64,000 nucleotides of DNA from Trametes villosa (taxonomy: Eukaryota > Basidiomycota > Agaricomycetes > Polyporales > Polyporaceae), in NCBI GenBank assembly GCA_002964805.2, contig PUDQ02000032.1, positions 124,001 to 188,000 on the forward strand, read 5' to 3'. Below are positions 35,560-47,376 of this stretch, one piece after another. The first letter of the stretch is position 1. Each line of letters opens with the position of its first letter. Both the position numbers and the translations under genes were made by a program. The notes beneath the pieces were generated by a model. That model worked only from the letters and a program-made list of their open reading frames with translations. It did no database searches and was not told the origin of the DNA.

Positions 35560-38500
35560 ATGAGCACGCCAAACGACGAGCCGCAAGACCTGGAGAATGG
35601 GACCGGCGATGCTCCACGACAACAACGGAGCTCTGTTCCGTCGTTCCTCTTCATCACCTTCGTGCTGTTCATGCTCACAAGCGGCCGCGGGGATGAGGTG
35701 TCCTTGACACGGGACCACTACCTCAAAGGCTTGCAATCGCTGAACTACCAGCTTTCGAACTACAGTGCCTGGCTGAACGGCACGGAGTCGAATTTTACAC
35801 TCGTTAGTACGGATAGGTTCTCCTTTGGGCGTTTGAGCTTACATTGGTTCTCGGCTATGCAGCCTGTAGAGGACCCGAACATGATGCCATTGGTAGACGC
35901 ATTTCTGACCTTTGGGTCTGAGATTGAGCCGAACTACGGGTCTTACTACTCGAACCTGACTGGCTTCTGGCACGGCGACCTGCAGTCGCACAACCTCACT
36001 TCTCTCAACGCGTCTGAAGCTGTGGCTCCTTGGCGCCATCTTTCGGAGCAGTTCATGCTCTCGGCCAACGTTACCGCGATCCCGGACCTTCTGGGACCTT
36101 GGAATTGGACGGGATCGATCAAACTCTCACTGAGCGTCGGGGACAAGCTCATCCCGTTCGAGCGCGAGGGCACCGAGGTCAAGAACATTGCCATAATACA
36201 TGTGAGCTTGACGTGAAGTATGACTCCACTCGCTGATTCACCGAGTGTATACAGGGAAAGATCGATCTGTCCGACCCCGACAGCTCAGAAGAGCTTAGGC
36301 TCGACTTCGAGGGTATTCACATCGTGTCGACCGGATCTGTCTACGCCGTAGCTGAGTCCACGGGGCAAGTACATCTGTAATTCTCCAGGGCGCCTGGTGC
36401 TTACACGCCCTGTGTGATAGGCGCAGCATGGATCTGCGTGAACTACCTGCTCTCGTCCCAGAGGAGTTCAGGAACGCGAGCGCGCGCGCGGTCGAACTCG
36501 AGCTGACAACTCGCATATCAAAGCTCAAAGAACGTATAGAGGCCGGTTCCTTCGAGCAGGAATCTTCGGACGCCGATGACAGCCCGAAGACGAAGTGCCC
36601 ATTCCGGCTGTTCGCCCAGCTCGAGCCGACCCATGTCCCGAAGGAGTTGATGGACGAGCTTGAGAAGGAGATAGACGAGCCTACGGGCATCACGACAGTA
36701 AAGGCACCCGAGATGGTCGCGGAGGGTGTGCTCATCAGCCAAAGCTGCGGTATACTGTACGAGATCAAGCATACAGTCGGCGTTCAGTACGTTGAAGCGA
36801 CTCAGGAGACTAACGACTTATTGACGGTTCAACTAGGTCACAGAGACTGTACAGGAAGATTACGACATGTAAGACCCCTTCGCACGTACGTGGGACTCTT
36901 ACTAACATATGTATTTAGACTCTGGCATTGCGACTGTGGTCAACTTGCTTCTCCTTGGGCTGTTCCGAAAGCAAGCAGCACAGAGCAGCTCCGCCATCGG
37001 CCTGTCCCGCGTATCTCGATATACGTTCTTGATCCAGAGTCTCATCGACGCCATCTCGTTCATCGGTGTACGTTCCATCGTTGTAGAGCGTGGGTTGTAG
37101 GGGCTAACTATATGCGCTAGCATATCACGCTCGGTATCTTGGCGGAGGGACGCCCTTCGCTTTCTGTACTCGCGCCGGCTGGCCTAGCATGCCTGCTTTT
37201 CGTATACGAGGCGGTGAGTTGGACCCACCCTACGCTTATGATGCCCTTAATGATCATTCTCAGCAAATGGCAGTTCTCATCGGTTCAATCCAAGCTCCGG
37301 AAGACGCTCCTGCACAGACGACTCCTCCAACACCAGCCCCAGCCCCGGCGGTAGCCCCAACACCCGCTCCGGTGCCACAGGAAGCGACTACAGACCGGCC
37401 GACCCCTACTGGAGAAAATGGTCCAGTTGCGCCGGCTCAGACAACTCCGACCCCGGCAGCTCCTGCGGTGCCAGTCCCACCAGCTCGGCCATCATTCCTG
37501 CAATTCCTCTGGAATCACCTTCGAACCGACCCGGCAGCCAGACTATGTGTGTGGAACGTCGGTGTACGTGCATGCACGAGTACTGACCTCCACCCCCGCA
37601 GGGACACTGCTCTCACTTTCGCTCATTGTTGTGTTCCGCATCGTCATCGCGTTGTCACTGCCGCTCTTCTTCATCGGGTCGCTCTACTCGTCCATGTGGC
37701 TGATGCAGATCTACCGCTCCGCGCGACGCACGCGCGCGAGCGGGCTGTCGACGGAGTACCTCGTGGGTACGACGCTCGGCCGGCTATTTTTCGCATGCTG
37801 TAAGTTTCCGTCCAGTGACGTGATGTCGCCGGACTGCATCCTGACCATCACTGCGCAGACTTCCTCGGCTGCCCGAAGAACATCCTCGACGTCGAGCCGC
37901 GCAGTGCGTCCACAGTTAGCGTTGGCAGATCGTGTCAACAGTTCTAATAATATCTCTTCGGCGGCGGGCGCAGGATGGATCTACGCCGTGGCGTTGCTGA
38001 TGTTTGTGCAGGTGTCGGTCATCTTCTTGCAGGAACGCGCCGGTCCTGCGTTCTTCCTCCCGAAGCGGGTGCGTTCCCTACCCATCACCCGCCCTCGATG
38101 CGTGGTCGCTTGTCGTGTAGCGCCTGACCGTTCTTGCGCCCTGTGCAGATGTCCCGCGTGCAGACGTACGACTACCATCCGCCTATGCCACTACCGGACC
38201 CCGAGGCGCCAGAGCAGACGCTCGGCGACTGCGCGATCTGTATGGACGCAATCCTCGTCGACCCGTCGCTGCGTCGGTCGAAGTCGAACGACGGGAAGGA
38301 GCGCCCTGTGCTTGGTCGCACGGGCGGCATTCTGGGCAAGGTCAACGCGGCGAGGAAGACCTACAGCCTTGCGCCGTGCCACCATCTCTTCGTAAGCCGC
38401 TCTCCTTACAGGTTCACGTCGAGGTGGAGAGGTAACTGATGTTGATGAACTATAGCACACCGCGTGTCTAGAAAGGGTAAGCCTTGTGCTGCCTACATCC

Positions 38501-38647
38501 GCTTTTTTTACTGACCGTGCCTTTCGTCGTGTGCAGTGGCTCGCGATCAAGGTGTGCATGATCCATCTTTTCCGCCTGCTTCACTTTCTGACGGTGTCGC
38601 TCTAGAATATCTGCCCGCAGTGCCGTCGACCTCTGCCACCGTTGTGA
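35560..38647 (+). CDS. TUL1: Tul1/Dsc1-type transmembrane RING E3 ubiquitin ligase
   Basis: Catalytic subunit of the Golgi/endosomal Dsc-type ligase, which marks membrane proteins (and in many fungi the SREBP precursor) with ubiquitin. A hydrophobic segment (FLFITFVLFML) precedes a lumenal domain with several N-glycosylation sites and the FEGIHIVSTGSVYA block. Multiple membrane helices follow (for example VVNLLLLGLF, LSLIVVFRIVIALSLPLFF). The C-terminal RING reads CAICMD ... APCHHLF-HTACLERW-LAIK-NICPQCRRPLPPL over three small exons. Early exons are 35560-36201, 36255-36364, 36421-36786, 36837-36868, 36919-37067 and 37121-37213, then 37264 onward. The intron at 36365-36420 needs a GC donor (GCAAGT) to keep frame. 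A Pro/Thr/Ala-rich insert (~37310-37490) sits between membrane helices. Later splice sites are approximate. Confidence 0.88.
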
Positions 38648-39085
38648 TTACGAACTTCTCCTATTGGATACGAGTCGTAGCGATACGACGACCGCTACCT
38701 CATTGTATATCTATTTGGCTTGGGAATATACCAAACGTCGCCGCCGTTCTATTCAATCTATAACTCCCCGGCGTACTCGAGACGGCGTGTTCCTCTCCAG
38801 GAACACTTCCGGAAGATCACTACTGACTTACCTAGACTTGCCCAGCATGTCGCACGCGGTCTCAACGGCTCGACGCATAAAACAAGGCTCTTCAAAGCGG
38901 AGACCAAGAGATTCACGAAATCACACAGCACGCTTGCAATGGCGGAGAGAACATCGACGTTCTTGTGACAATACCAGTGTCTACGGATACAGAATACGGG
39001 ACAGATAGCACCAGTCTAGGGTATCCAATCACAACCAATTACAACCCCAATAAATACGACAGATATGAGAGGTCGTGTGATCCGC
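38648..39085. other. Convergent intergenic region
   Basis: This 438-bp gap lies between the ligase gene and the next gene, which converge. No feature is recognised. Confidence 0.4.
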
Positions 39086-40392
39086 TTAGGCGACGGTGAA
39101 GCTGGGGGAGGACGGTCAGTACCATCATAGCATGCTGATGGAAGTGGGGGACTTACTAAGCCATGTCGTCGAGAGAGCCGTGCTGGGCGATGGCGACAAG
39201 GATAGGCTGGTGGTTGGCAGCGGCGTTGATGGACGCAATGCGGTAAACACCAGCAGGGAGACCGCCCGCAACGGCGACGGACATGATGCCATCCTTAGCG
39301 GGGTCGTTCGCGCCCTTGAAGAAGGCGAACTTGGAGGGGTCGGTGGGCGTGGTCTGGTCGAGCGAGGTGAGCTGCTCGATGACGAAGTGCGAGTGGCCCT
39401 GGACGTCGCCCGCGGCGTTCACGACCTGCGGCGCGGCGAAGTAGTTCTGCTGCGCGTTCGTGAAGTGGCCGGTCTCGAGGTGCTTGACGGCGAACTGGAT
39501 CGTGAAGTCCTTGTTCGCGGGGAGCGTCGCGCCGTTCTTCGGGTTCACGAACTTGCCCGACGGCATGTTCGCCGTCGACGCGATGACACCCATCGGCGCG
39601 GGGTTGCAGGAGCCCGTCTGGATCTGCTTGCCGTTGGTGATCGGCTTGTCCGGCACCGTCGCGCAGAAGTTGATGAAGTTGTTCGACGACGTGAGCGACT
39701 TGACCTGGCCGGCCGTGGGCTGGTCCTGGCCGTCGTTCTCGAACCCGGTCGCGATCACGGACTGGACGAGGGTGAGCGACTTCTGAGGGTCGCTGTTGTC
39801 ACCGGCGGCGGCGGACGTGGCAGCAGCAGCCGCAGCCGTGGTGGTGGCGGCAGCGTTACCGGCCGCGGCGTTGTTCTGGGCGGCGGTCGCGCTGGCAGCG
39901 GGGGCGGCCTTGCCGCCAGCCGCGGAGCCCGCAGCAGTCGCGCCAGTCGCGGCAATGCGCGCGTCACGGTCGGCCTCGGTCGTGCAAGTGATGCTCGTGC
40001 CCGGGGAGTTGACAAGGGGCAGGGCAGCACAGCTGCGGATAGAGGTGAGACATTCGATCACAACGGATCCCCAAGATTGATGCTCACATCAGGGTACTAG
40101 CGCACGGCTGGAGGACGAACTTGCCGCCGACGCACTGGGCGAACTTGTTGTCAACACACGCGTTCTCGCCGGCCTGGCAGGCGCTGTTCGCGTTCAGCGC
40201 CTTGAACTTGTTGCTGTTGAACATGGGCGCCAATTAGCCACCCGCCGAACATTCACGAAACAAATCGACTCACTTGAGCGCGATGGCGTCCTTGCCATTC
40301 TGCTCCGTGAATGCCGCGCGGCGGACAAACGCAGGGCCGGCCGAGACGGCGGCGGAGAGGGAGAGAGCGACGAAGGCGGTGGAGAACTTCAT
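39086..40392 (-). CDS. Secreted protein: N-terminal Cys module, Ala/Thr linker, conserved fungal domain
   Basis: Exons 40274-40392, 40088-40213, 39157-40032 and 39086-39101 join in frame to 378 aa. The signal peptide is MKFSTAFVALSLSAAVSA. Next is a Cys module (NACVDNKFAQCVGGKFVLQPCAS ... CAALPLVNSPGTSITCTT) matching the C-terminus of the protein at 13667. After an Ala/Thr linker comes a conserved fungal secreted domain, with TSSNNFINFC, the GHSHFVIE block and AANHQPILVAIAQHGSLDDM. A 55-nt intron after GACATGGCTTA adds the last residues YFTVA; stopping at the TAG inside the donor would drop them. I recall relatives mislabelled as ribosomal protein S17 in basidiomycete annotations, but nothing here is ribosomal. 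Function unknown; wall association is likely. Confidence 0.85.
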
Positions 40393-40571
40393 ATCTGGGT
40401 CGTAAGAGTAGCAGGCGATCTACGCTTCAAAGGAGGGGCTGGTCGGAGGTGGACACTGGGTCACTTGGCAAAGAAGTCGATGAACTCTGAACGATCCCTG
40501 ATCGTTAGAAGGAAAGGAGGGACGTGCGGTGGGAGGAACCGGACGAGGAACGAAAGGGCGCGGCGCTGGGT

Positions 40572-40578
40572 CTTTATA
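40572..40578 (-). promoter_or_regulatory. TATA box of the 39086-40392 gene
   Basis: TATAAAG on the minus strand lies 180 bp before the start codon, followed by a CT-rich leader like that of the related gene at 13667. Confidence 0.5.
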
Positions 40579-41859
40579 GGGGAGCCCCTTGTCCTCCACC
40601 GCCGCCACAAAAATGCCGCGGCAGGAATAGATGCCGATTGATGGAACAATGGGCGATGCGCCGAGACATTCCCCAAAGCCGCACCAGCGATTGGTGTTGC
40701 GCGCAAAAAAATCATACTGGCGCCGCTGTGCAAACAACGGCCAAAGAGTGCCCATGCGTGCGTTGTGCGCGAATGGGTGGGCGGCAGATGCGCGGGCGGC
40801 AGATGCAGGCACATCTTCCAGACGGGGCTCTGCGGCAGATCCTGATCAGCTTTGATTGTAGGCATGTTGCGAGATGCTTGCCCAATCATCCAATGCTTAG
40901 CCGCAGTTTGCCTCGATCGAGTTACGCCCTCTGCTGCGTATTCTGGGCTGTAGTTACGCTATGCTTGGGGAGGACACCCTACATTGGCGACAAGTCTTTG
41001 ACGATGGACTAGCCTCTTGAGTTAGCAAGAAGCACCGCGAGCTGTCGCGGCAACTTCAAGGCTTAAGCTCGGACGTCTACCTACTCGAAGGCGGGACTGA
41101 ACCTTGATAGATTATGTCCGACGGCGGCCATGTAGGCTGACGCCTTCAATCAGCTCCGGACCTAGCGGCAACCAATTGAGATGGAACGCACCCTCTCGGA
41201 CAGAATCAAACAACCCAACAGAGTCGGCTGTCAACCGGACACGTCGAGGGGTGCTCCAGTTGATGGAGAACCGTCCACCGCCGGGCGCGGGTCAGAGGTG
41301 AATTCGGAATGCGGGCTCGCGGAGTACAATGCAGGCATGCGTATCGCGCGCTGATTGGAGTGGGCACGCAGTTGCCAGGCCAATGTTGTAGACCGGAATG
41401 TGTCAAAGGCTGTGGAGGCAGGCTTTCGGCGGCATGAAAGCGTACAGCCATGATGGCGTACTACCGGGGGTACATCGTTCAGCCCATAGTAAGCTATCAA
41501 CGTGACTTTTTATGGATCATGACACACCGTGCTCGTGATGCGCTCATGAAAGCCGTCCTGGACCCGCTGGGCTGGGGCGTTATCGCTTCAACAAAGTTCA
41601 AGGTGCAGACTGGGACGGGTCGGTGGGGTCGCCCGCGACTTGGCATCACCCAAGACTCGTCCTCTCAGAGTAGTTGAGTGCCCGCGTCATGCCCTGGTCT
41701 AGGTCTGCACGATCCTCCGATACATATATGTACTGTACATTGCGCAGCGTAGCCCAACCTGATAGCTAGCAACCTGCAAGCAGTCAGTCCTCCGCGCTCT
41801 GCTGGAACGCATGCTGCACCCACCTCCGTCCACCCATCTGTCATCATTAGACGCCGAGG
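40579..41859. other. 1.3-kb intergenic region
   Basis: No supported gene. Open frames of 60-160 codons between 40420 and 41050 overlap the promoter and have no features. The left end belongs to the secreted-protein promoter, and the right end to the 3' region of the next minus-strand gene. Confidence 0.4.
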
Positions 41860-44097
41860 CTAGTGCTTCGACCACATCTTCAGCAGAGATGTCACCGGTC
41901 CCTCTCCCGACGAGGACGGATGATACGAGCTTGGCCGCGACGAGCCTGGCGCAGAGCCGTTCCCAGGCCTCAAGCCCACACCTGGTGGAGGCATGGCGCC
42001 GTAACCCGTCCCCACCGCTGAGCCGTAGAAGGATTGCCTCGACCCTACGTCCGGTGATGGGAAAGCCATAGGACCCGGCGCGGGCGCGGACGGGTACCGC
42101 GGCATACCCATGCCTGGCGGAGGCGGAGGGGGGGCGGTGTATATCATGGGGTTGTTCAGCTGAGAAGGCGACGGCGACGGCTGGTACGGGTGCGTCTGAT
42201 GCGCGGGCACATGCTGACCAAAGAATGACGAAGGATGGGGTGGCCGTTCAGGAAGCGGAGGCCCGCTATAGCTAGCGGATGGCCTGGTGAGCTTATTCGG
42301 GGCGGGCGGGGCAGCGGCTGGCTGTGGATCTAGGAAGAGGCCAGATGTCAGCACAGAGGGCAGGTGGACGCGTTGGAGGACTCGCTCTTTTCCTTCTTCC
42401 CCGGCTTCTTGCTCGCCTGCGCGGCCTTCCTGCTCTCCTTCTCCGCTTTCTTGCGCTCCTTCTCGGACAACTGCGGCGTTGCTGCCGGTGCACTGGCCAC
42501 CGCTGACCCGGACGATCGACGCATGCTCCCCAGGTCGGCTTTGGGCTGCAGCTCCGGCATGTCGATCTTGCTCAGGTGGACTGTCAAGCTCGTAGGAGGC
42601 GCGTACTTGTCCGGGTCTCGGCCCTTGCCCTTCGGGTCGGGATCGTTCAGGTTGATGCGTTTAGGGCCTTTGCGCTTCGGCGAACCCTGGTGGGTATCGT
42701 AGATGACATACTGGTATAGCTCCTCGTCCTCCGCAATGCCTGGGGTCGTCCATCGTCAGCAGCCACCGGGTGGTAAACGTAGAAGACACCAACCGGACTT
42801 ATGCCGCAGGCGCTTCGTCTCCTCGACTACGCGCAGCACCTTCGGGACCTGTGCGGCTGTTGCGGAGCGCACGGTCACAAACAACATCGCCTCATCCTGC
42901 CAAGCCCCCGCTCAAAGGTCAGCTTGGCATGGCGCGACGGACATTTGCGCACTCACGTTCAACAAGCGCTCCGCATACCCCGCGTAGTCGTCCACCGAGC
43001 ACTCCTCCCCGACCTCAATCTCGTTCGCATCCCCCTCGCCCTGCGCAGTCCGTACTGCGTGCAGCTCCGCAACACGATCGGCCCCAGTGCGCGGCTCCGG
43101 CTTTGGCGGGACGGCGGGTGGTGTAGGAGGAAGGATTTGAGAAGGTTGTCGACTCAGACCGAGACGACCTGCTAGGCCGGGTGGTGGCGCAGCAGCCAAG
43201 GAGTGGGTGTTCTCGGAGGGAGTGGTGGCGGGTGGAGAGGGGGTATGGTACGTTTCGTTTAGGTCTTGGAATGTGAGTAGCGCGGTTAGAATGACGATTT
43301 CGAGTCCTTTACGGTCGTCGATATCGAACCTGGCAGATTTCGTGAGCATGAGTATACTTCAGAGGTACGCGAGCCAGAGCTTGGCTCCTTGATCATGGTC
43401 GCCCATATTTCCACCCTTTCTTGCGCTGACCTCGCCCCAATATCAGGCCGTTTTGGGTCCGGATGGGGTCAAGCCTGTTCGGACTATGGTCCGACCAGGT
43501 CAAGCACACCCTGGGTACACTTCGATTCGCATATAGTCACGTACCGATTGAGATTATAGTCCAGCACTTGGATAGAACGCGTTTGCAGTCGTCCTGGGGG
43601 TTCCTTCGTGATAGCGACGAGTACGGCGGGGTCGGGCTTGCGGAGCATATAGCATTCTTCTCGCCGCCACTCGAATTCATGGCTAGAGTACGTAGTGCCT
43701 TCAGCAGTGTACCCTGAGCGACCACGACATCCGTACTCACTCTTCCCACTTGAACCCCCATTTGAAGTGAATCGTCCCGGTGTATTTGAGCTCGACGACA
43801 AGATCTGGGTTGTATAACTGCAGAGTCTTGTGTTTGCTCGTGGGGCTCGGGGCGGTCACCGTCGCGAGAACGCTCTCCGAGAGCGGGTCTGCAGTTTCCG
43901 CCCACTTTCAACACCTTCCGTATCCAACATCGTTGCAAGCAACTCTACGCACCTAACATCTCAATCGTATAATCTGTCCCAGGTAACCGTCTCTTCGTGT
44001 AGTGCACAACGCCCTTCGGGTCGATGAGATCGAGGGTGGTGTTATCGTCCGCGCGAGTCGAGACATTCAGCGTGAAAAGATTCTGATCCAAGCTCAT
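41860..44097 (-). CDS. Conserved basidiomycete protein with proline-rich tail (tubby/LURP-like N-terminal fold suspected)
   Basis: The start MSLDQNLFTLNVSTRADD gives a ~160-residue N-terminal domain. It contains LIDPKGVVHYTKRRLPGTDY, SKHKTLQLYNPDLVVELKY, FKWGFKWEDHEFEWRREECYM and LDYNLNRFDIDDRKGLEIVI. The strand pattern (VxLKYTG...FKWxFKWE) recalls tubby C-terminal or LURP-like folds, but this is a guess. The rest is a low-complexity Pro/Ser region, a Lys-rich helix (SEKERKKAEKESRKAAQASK) and a Pro/Gly/Ser-rich C-terminus rich in PPPPPPG-type runs. I read about seven exons. The first donor (TTAG|GTGCGT) and the ~200-nt intron before FDIDDRK are clear, while the junction before the last exon (~42330) is uncertain. 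Probably cytosolic; function unknown. Confidence 0.72.
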
Positions 44098-45005
44098 CGC
44101 GTTCTCCTATGGAGGCCTGTGATGCTCAAGACGGATGGAAAGAGAAGTGAGGGGGTGGTGGCAGCGACTAGCATCTCGGAGACGTTCAAGAATGAAAGCG
44201 GTGGCGGGGGCTGCAAGCCGCGCGCTGCTGCGCTTGTCTCTTCCCACCACGAGCACTCTGCCTCTACACCGCATCGAACGTCCTGCGTAGCTGCGCAATG
44301 ACGGGACTCCTATGTAGGCGACGGTTCGAACCGGCGAGACGCAAGAGAAATGGCGCCGAGAAGGAGTTGAAAGGCACACAGGGACGTGCAGGTGTGTGCG
44401 GGCCGTTGTCGACGACGAGACCACACCTCCTCACCTACGCCAGCGCAGTAAAACGCACAACGGTCCAATGACTTGTTCAATGCAGACGACCCAGTCTTCA
44501 GTTCTCGACTGCTGCGGCCATTTGATGAGGAAGCGATGGGCACCTCCCACTGCGACTCATCGGCTCGGCGTCGGCCAACCTCACGCATATATGCACGTCA
44601 TTTTAATCAGCGCGTGCCGGCGCAGAGGCCGACCAACCATGCGAACGCTGTGGTCGCCTGGCCTGCTCATCGAGCGACGGCGGACGGGCGAGACCATCGA
44701 GAGGCGTGGGCAAACAGTTCAATCCTGACGGAGACCCCCTGGGCCCACGCGACTGCCGCAGGGGCTCGGACCGGGACCGCCAATGAGAGCGTCGGGCGCC
44801 GTGCGTGCGTCGCTCAGCGTCGATCCGCCAGCGAGGAACAGCGAGGAACGCTGCTGCCGCCCACATTTACCCCGCCGATCCCCGCCCCCGGCCCCGCGGG
44901 GAAATGTTTATACTGTTTTGCCGCTCGGCCCCCCCCCCCGCTCTCCTGAGTCCCGCCCGTGGGCGGCGTCCTTGACGTCGGACGCCCTTGGCTGCTTGGT
45001 CGCAG
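44098..45005. other. Divergent promoter region with CreA-like sites upstream of GH32-2
   Basis: This ~0.9-kb stretch separates divergent genes. Several CCCCGC or GCGGGG hexamers lie at 44868-44945, about 130-210 bp before the GH32 start. They fit the SYGGRG consensus for the carbon-catabolite repressor CreA/Cre1. No gene is supported. Confidence 0.4.
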
Positions 45006-45013
45006 TATATAAG
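45006..45013 (+). promoter_or_regulatory. TATA box of GH32-2
   Basis: TATATAAG ends 63 bp before the start codon. Confidence 0.55.
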
Positions 45014-45075
45014 GCTTCGGGCAACGCTCTGGTCGTCGTGGACTTCGTTCTCCCATTTGCTCATCTACCACCGCA

Positions 45076-46833
45076 ATGAAGTTCCCAGCAGCAGTAGGTC
45101 TTGCAGCCACCCTCGTCAGCCTCGCCGTCGCGCAGGACACCACCACCACTGTACCTGCTGTCCCGACTGGCACCCCCATCCCCGGAGACTACAATGGCGC
45201 GCACAGGCCGCAGGTCCACTTCTCGCCCCCTCAGGTAAGTTCATGCGTGGTGCTACGAATACACGGGACTGACGACCCCTCTCAGCACTTCATGAACGAC
45301 CCGAACGGCATGTTCGTGGATGCCAACGGGACCTACCACTTGTACTACCAGTGTATGCTCCATTCCCTTACTTCACGGATGCGATCTAGCCATCTGACGA
45401 CGATTGCAGACAACCCCACGGCCGACGTTGCCGGAAACCAGCACTGGGGTCACGCCACGAGCCAGGATCTCTACCACTGGACCAACCAGCCGATCGCCAT
45501 CTTCCCTCCCACCAACGACTCGCAGGTCTTCAGCGGGTCCGCGGTCGTCGACGTCAACAACACCTCGGGCTTCTTCCCCGACCAGAACAACGGCGTCGTC
45601 GCGATCTACACCCTGAACACGCCCACGGCGCAGATCCAGGCGATCTCGTACTCGCATGACGGAGGCTACACCTTCACCCCCTACGCGCAGAACCCGGTCA
45701 TCAACAGCACCTCGACGCAGTTCCGCGACCCGAAGGTGATCTGGTACGAGGACCACTGGGTGATGGTCATCTCGTACTCGCAGGAGTTCGCGATCGGCAT
45801 CTACACCTCCCCCGATCTCAAGACCTGGCAGCACGCGTCCAACTTCACCCACCATGGCCTCCTCGGTCTCCAGTACGAGTGCCCGAACCTCGTGAAGATG
45901 CCCGTCGAGGGCAGCGACGAGGGCAAGTACGTCCTCACGATCAGCATCAACCCCGGCGCGCCCCTCGGCGGCTCGATCACCGAGTACTTCCTCGGCTCGT
46001 TCAACGGCACGCACTTCACCGCGGTCGACGGTGCCGCTCGCATCGCGGACTTCGGGAAGGACAACTACGCGGGCCAGTTCTTCTATGGCACTCCGGAGGG
46101 CCAGGACGCGGTGTCGATCGCATGGGCGTCGAACTGGCAGTACACGCAGGTCGTCCCGACCGGCCAGGAGGGCTGGCGCAGCGCGATGTCGCTCCCGCGC
46201 CGCAACTTCCTCGCGAACGTGACGCGCATCGGCTGGGACCTCATCTCGCTCCCGTACGACCTCAAGCCCGTGCTCGGCAAGCAGCTCGCGTCCAGCGACT
46301 CGCTCGTGAACACCACGCTCGCGGTCGACTACAGCGCGGTCCAGAGCAACGCGCTCTACTTCCAGGCGAACGTCACCGGGGTGTCGGGCGCGAGCAGCGC
46401 GGCGACGCTCAACTTCACCTTCATCAGCCCCGTGTCCGGCGAGAGCGTGCGCGGTGGGTACTACTTCGGCGGCGACAACCCGTTCTTCGTGGACCGTGGC
46501 CGTACGCGCGGGTTCGACGACCCCTTCTTCACCGACAAGTTCTCCACCTCCTCTGTCCTCCGCGCGGACGGCACCTGGACGCTCTCGGGTGTCATTGACC
46601 GGAGCATTCTTGAGGTTTTCGTTGACGGCGGCGCCGCGAGCGCGACCACCACGTTCTTCGCGACGCAGCCTCTGACGCTGCTGACGCTCTCGACTGCGCA
46701 GCTCCCCGCGAACGCGTCGGTCAGCGTGGCGGTGTATGCGCTCGAGAGCGCGTGGAAGGCGCTGGAGAACGGGGAGGGGATCGTGCTCGGTAATGTGTCG
46801 ACGTCCGCGGCGGCCCGGCGCGACGAGCTGTGA
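45076..46833 (+). CDS. Secreted GH32 fructan/sucrose hydrolase, copy 2
   Basis: Paralogue of the GH32 at 25367-27097, on the opposite strand. Exons 45076-45234, 45286-45352 and 45410-46833 join to 549 aa. The signal peptide is [20 protein letters not shown]. Motifs present are HFMNDPNG (nucleophile), FRDPKVIW and YECPNL (acid/base). The C-terminal beta-sandwich ends [20 protein letters not shown] and carries a short charged tail (ARRDEL). That tail resembles an ER-retention signal but is more likely coincidental in a secreted enzyme. Many N-glycosylation sequons are visible. It converges on P450-2. CreA-like sites upstream suggest glucose repression. Invertase or exo-inulinase activity is expected; the exact specificity is not resolvable here. 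Confidence 0.95.
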   Translation: MKFPAAVGLAATLVSLAVAQDTTTTVPAVPTGTPIPGDYNGAHRPQVHFSPPQVSSCVVLRIHGTDDPSQHFMNDPNGMFVDANGTYHLYYQCMLHSLTSRMRSSHLTTIADNPTADVAGNQHWGHATSQDLYHWTNQPIAIFPPTNDSQVFSGSAVVDVNNTSGFFPDQNNGVVAIYTLNTPTAQIQAISYSHDGGYTFTPYAQNPVINSTSTQFRDPKVIWYEDHWVMVISYSQEFAIGIYTSPDLKTWQHASNFTHHGLLGLQYECPNLVKMPVEGSDEGKYVLTISINPGAPLGGSITEYFLGSFNGTHFTAVDGAARIADFGKDNYAGQFFYGTPEGQDAVSIAWASNWQYTQVVPTGQEGWRSAMSLPRRNFLANVTRIGWDLISLPYDLKPVLGKQLASSDSLVNTTLAVDYSAVQSNALYFQANVTGVSGASSAATLNFTFISPVSGESVRGGYYFGGDNPFFVDRGRTRGFDDPFFTDKFSTSSVLRADGTWTLSGVIDRSILEVFVDGGAASATTTFFATQPLTLLTLSTAQLPANASVSVAVYALESAWKALENGEGIVLGNVSTSAAARRDEL

Positions 46834-47376
46834 AGGGGGGTTTGGACTTGAGCTCGAATAGGGAACTTTGTTGTATGTCTACGTGACTTGCGTGATAATG
46901 TCTTAACGTATGCACGCCTCGGATCCAATGCACCGACGATGGCTAAGTTTGATTAGAATTAGCCACGGTTTTCCTGAATGCTTCACGTCGCGATGCCTCG
47001 CAATATTCGGCGTACGTGTGAGATGAAGACTGGGAGCGTGCGTATGGTGTCTCTCAGGGTAGGGCATCTCTCACAATGGCGATTGCGACGGGGTACTGCC
47101 GAGGCGGAGTCGTACGAAACGGCCAGTAGGGAGAGGCACCGCGAGCGTGAAAGCGTTCTTGAGAGCCATGGGCTCCTCGGAGAGCGGGACTGGAGAACCT
47201 CATCGTGATGTCTACGACGTCGACGTTCGCGAAGATCAACGGCCGAGCGGGCAATGAGTGGAGGTCGAGTAGGGTTGAGTGCACGCTTGGCTGCTACGGC
47301 AGAGGGCGGTGTATATGAATTCGCCCAACCCAAGAGATCATTCGATAAATCGCTAGCATACAGAGCGCGTGGTTGC
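46834..47376. other. Convergent spacer GH32-2 / P450-2, duplicated block
   Basis: Most of 46975-47376 is an inverted, diverged copy of ~31924-32230. The minus strand has a 76-codon open frame (47054-47284), but it is not conserved in frame in the other copy. I treat it as non-coding 3' flank. Confidence 0.5.

Noticed and set aside
46819..46833. C-terminal RDEL of GH32-2 as an ER-retention signal
   Set aside because: The enzyme is a typical secreted hydrolase, GH32-1 lacks this tail, and fungal retention signals are usually HDEL or KDEL-like in resident chaperones; likely coincidence.
47054..47284. 76-codon open frame in the GH32-2/P450-2 spacer
   Set aside because: The duplicated counterpart near 32033-32170 does not keep the same reading frame, so conservation is not at protein level.
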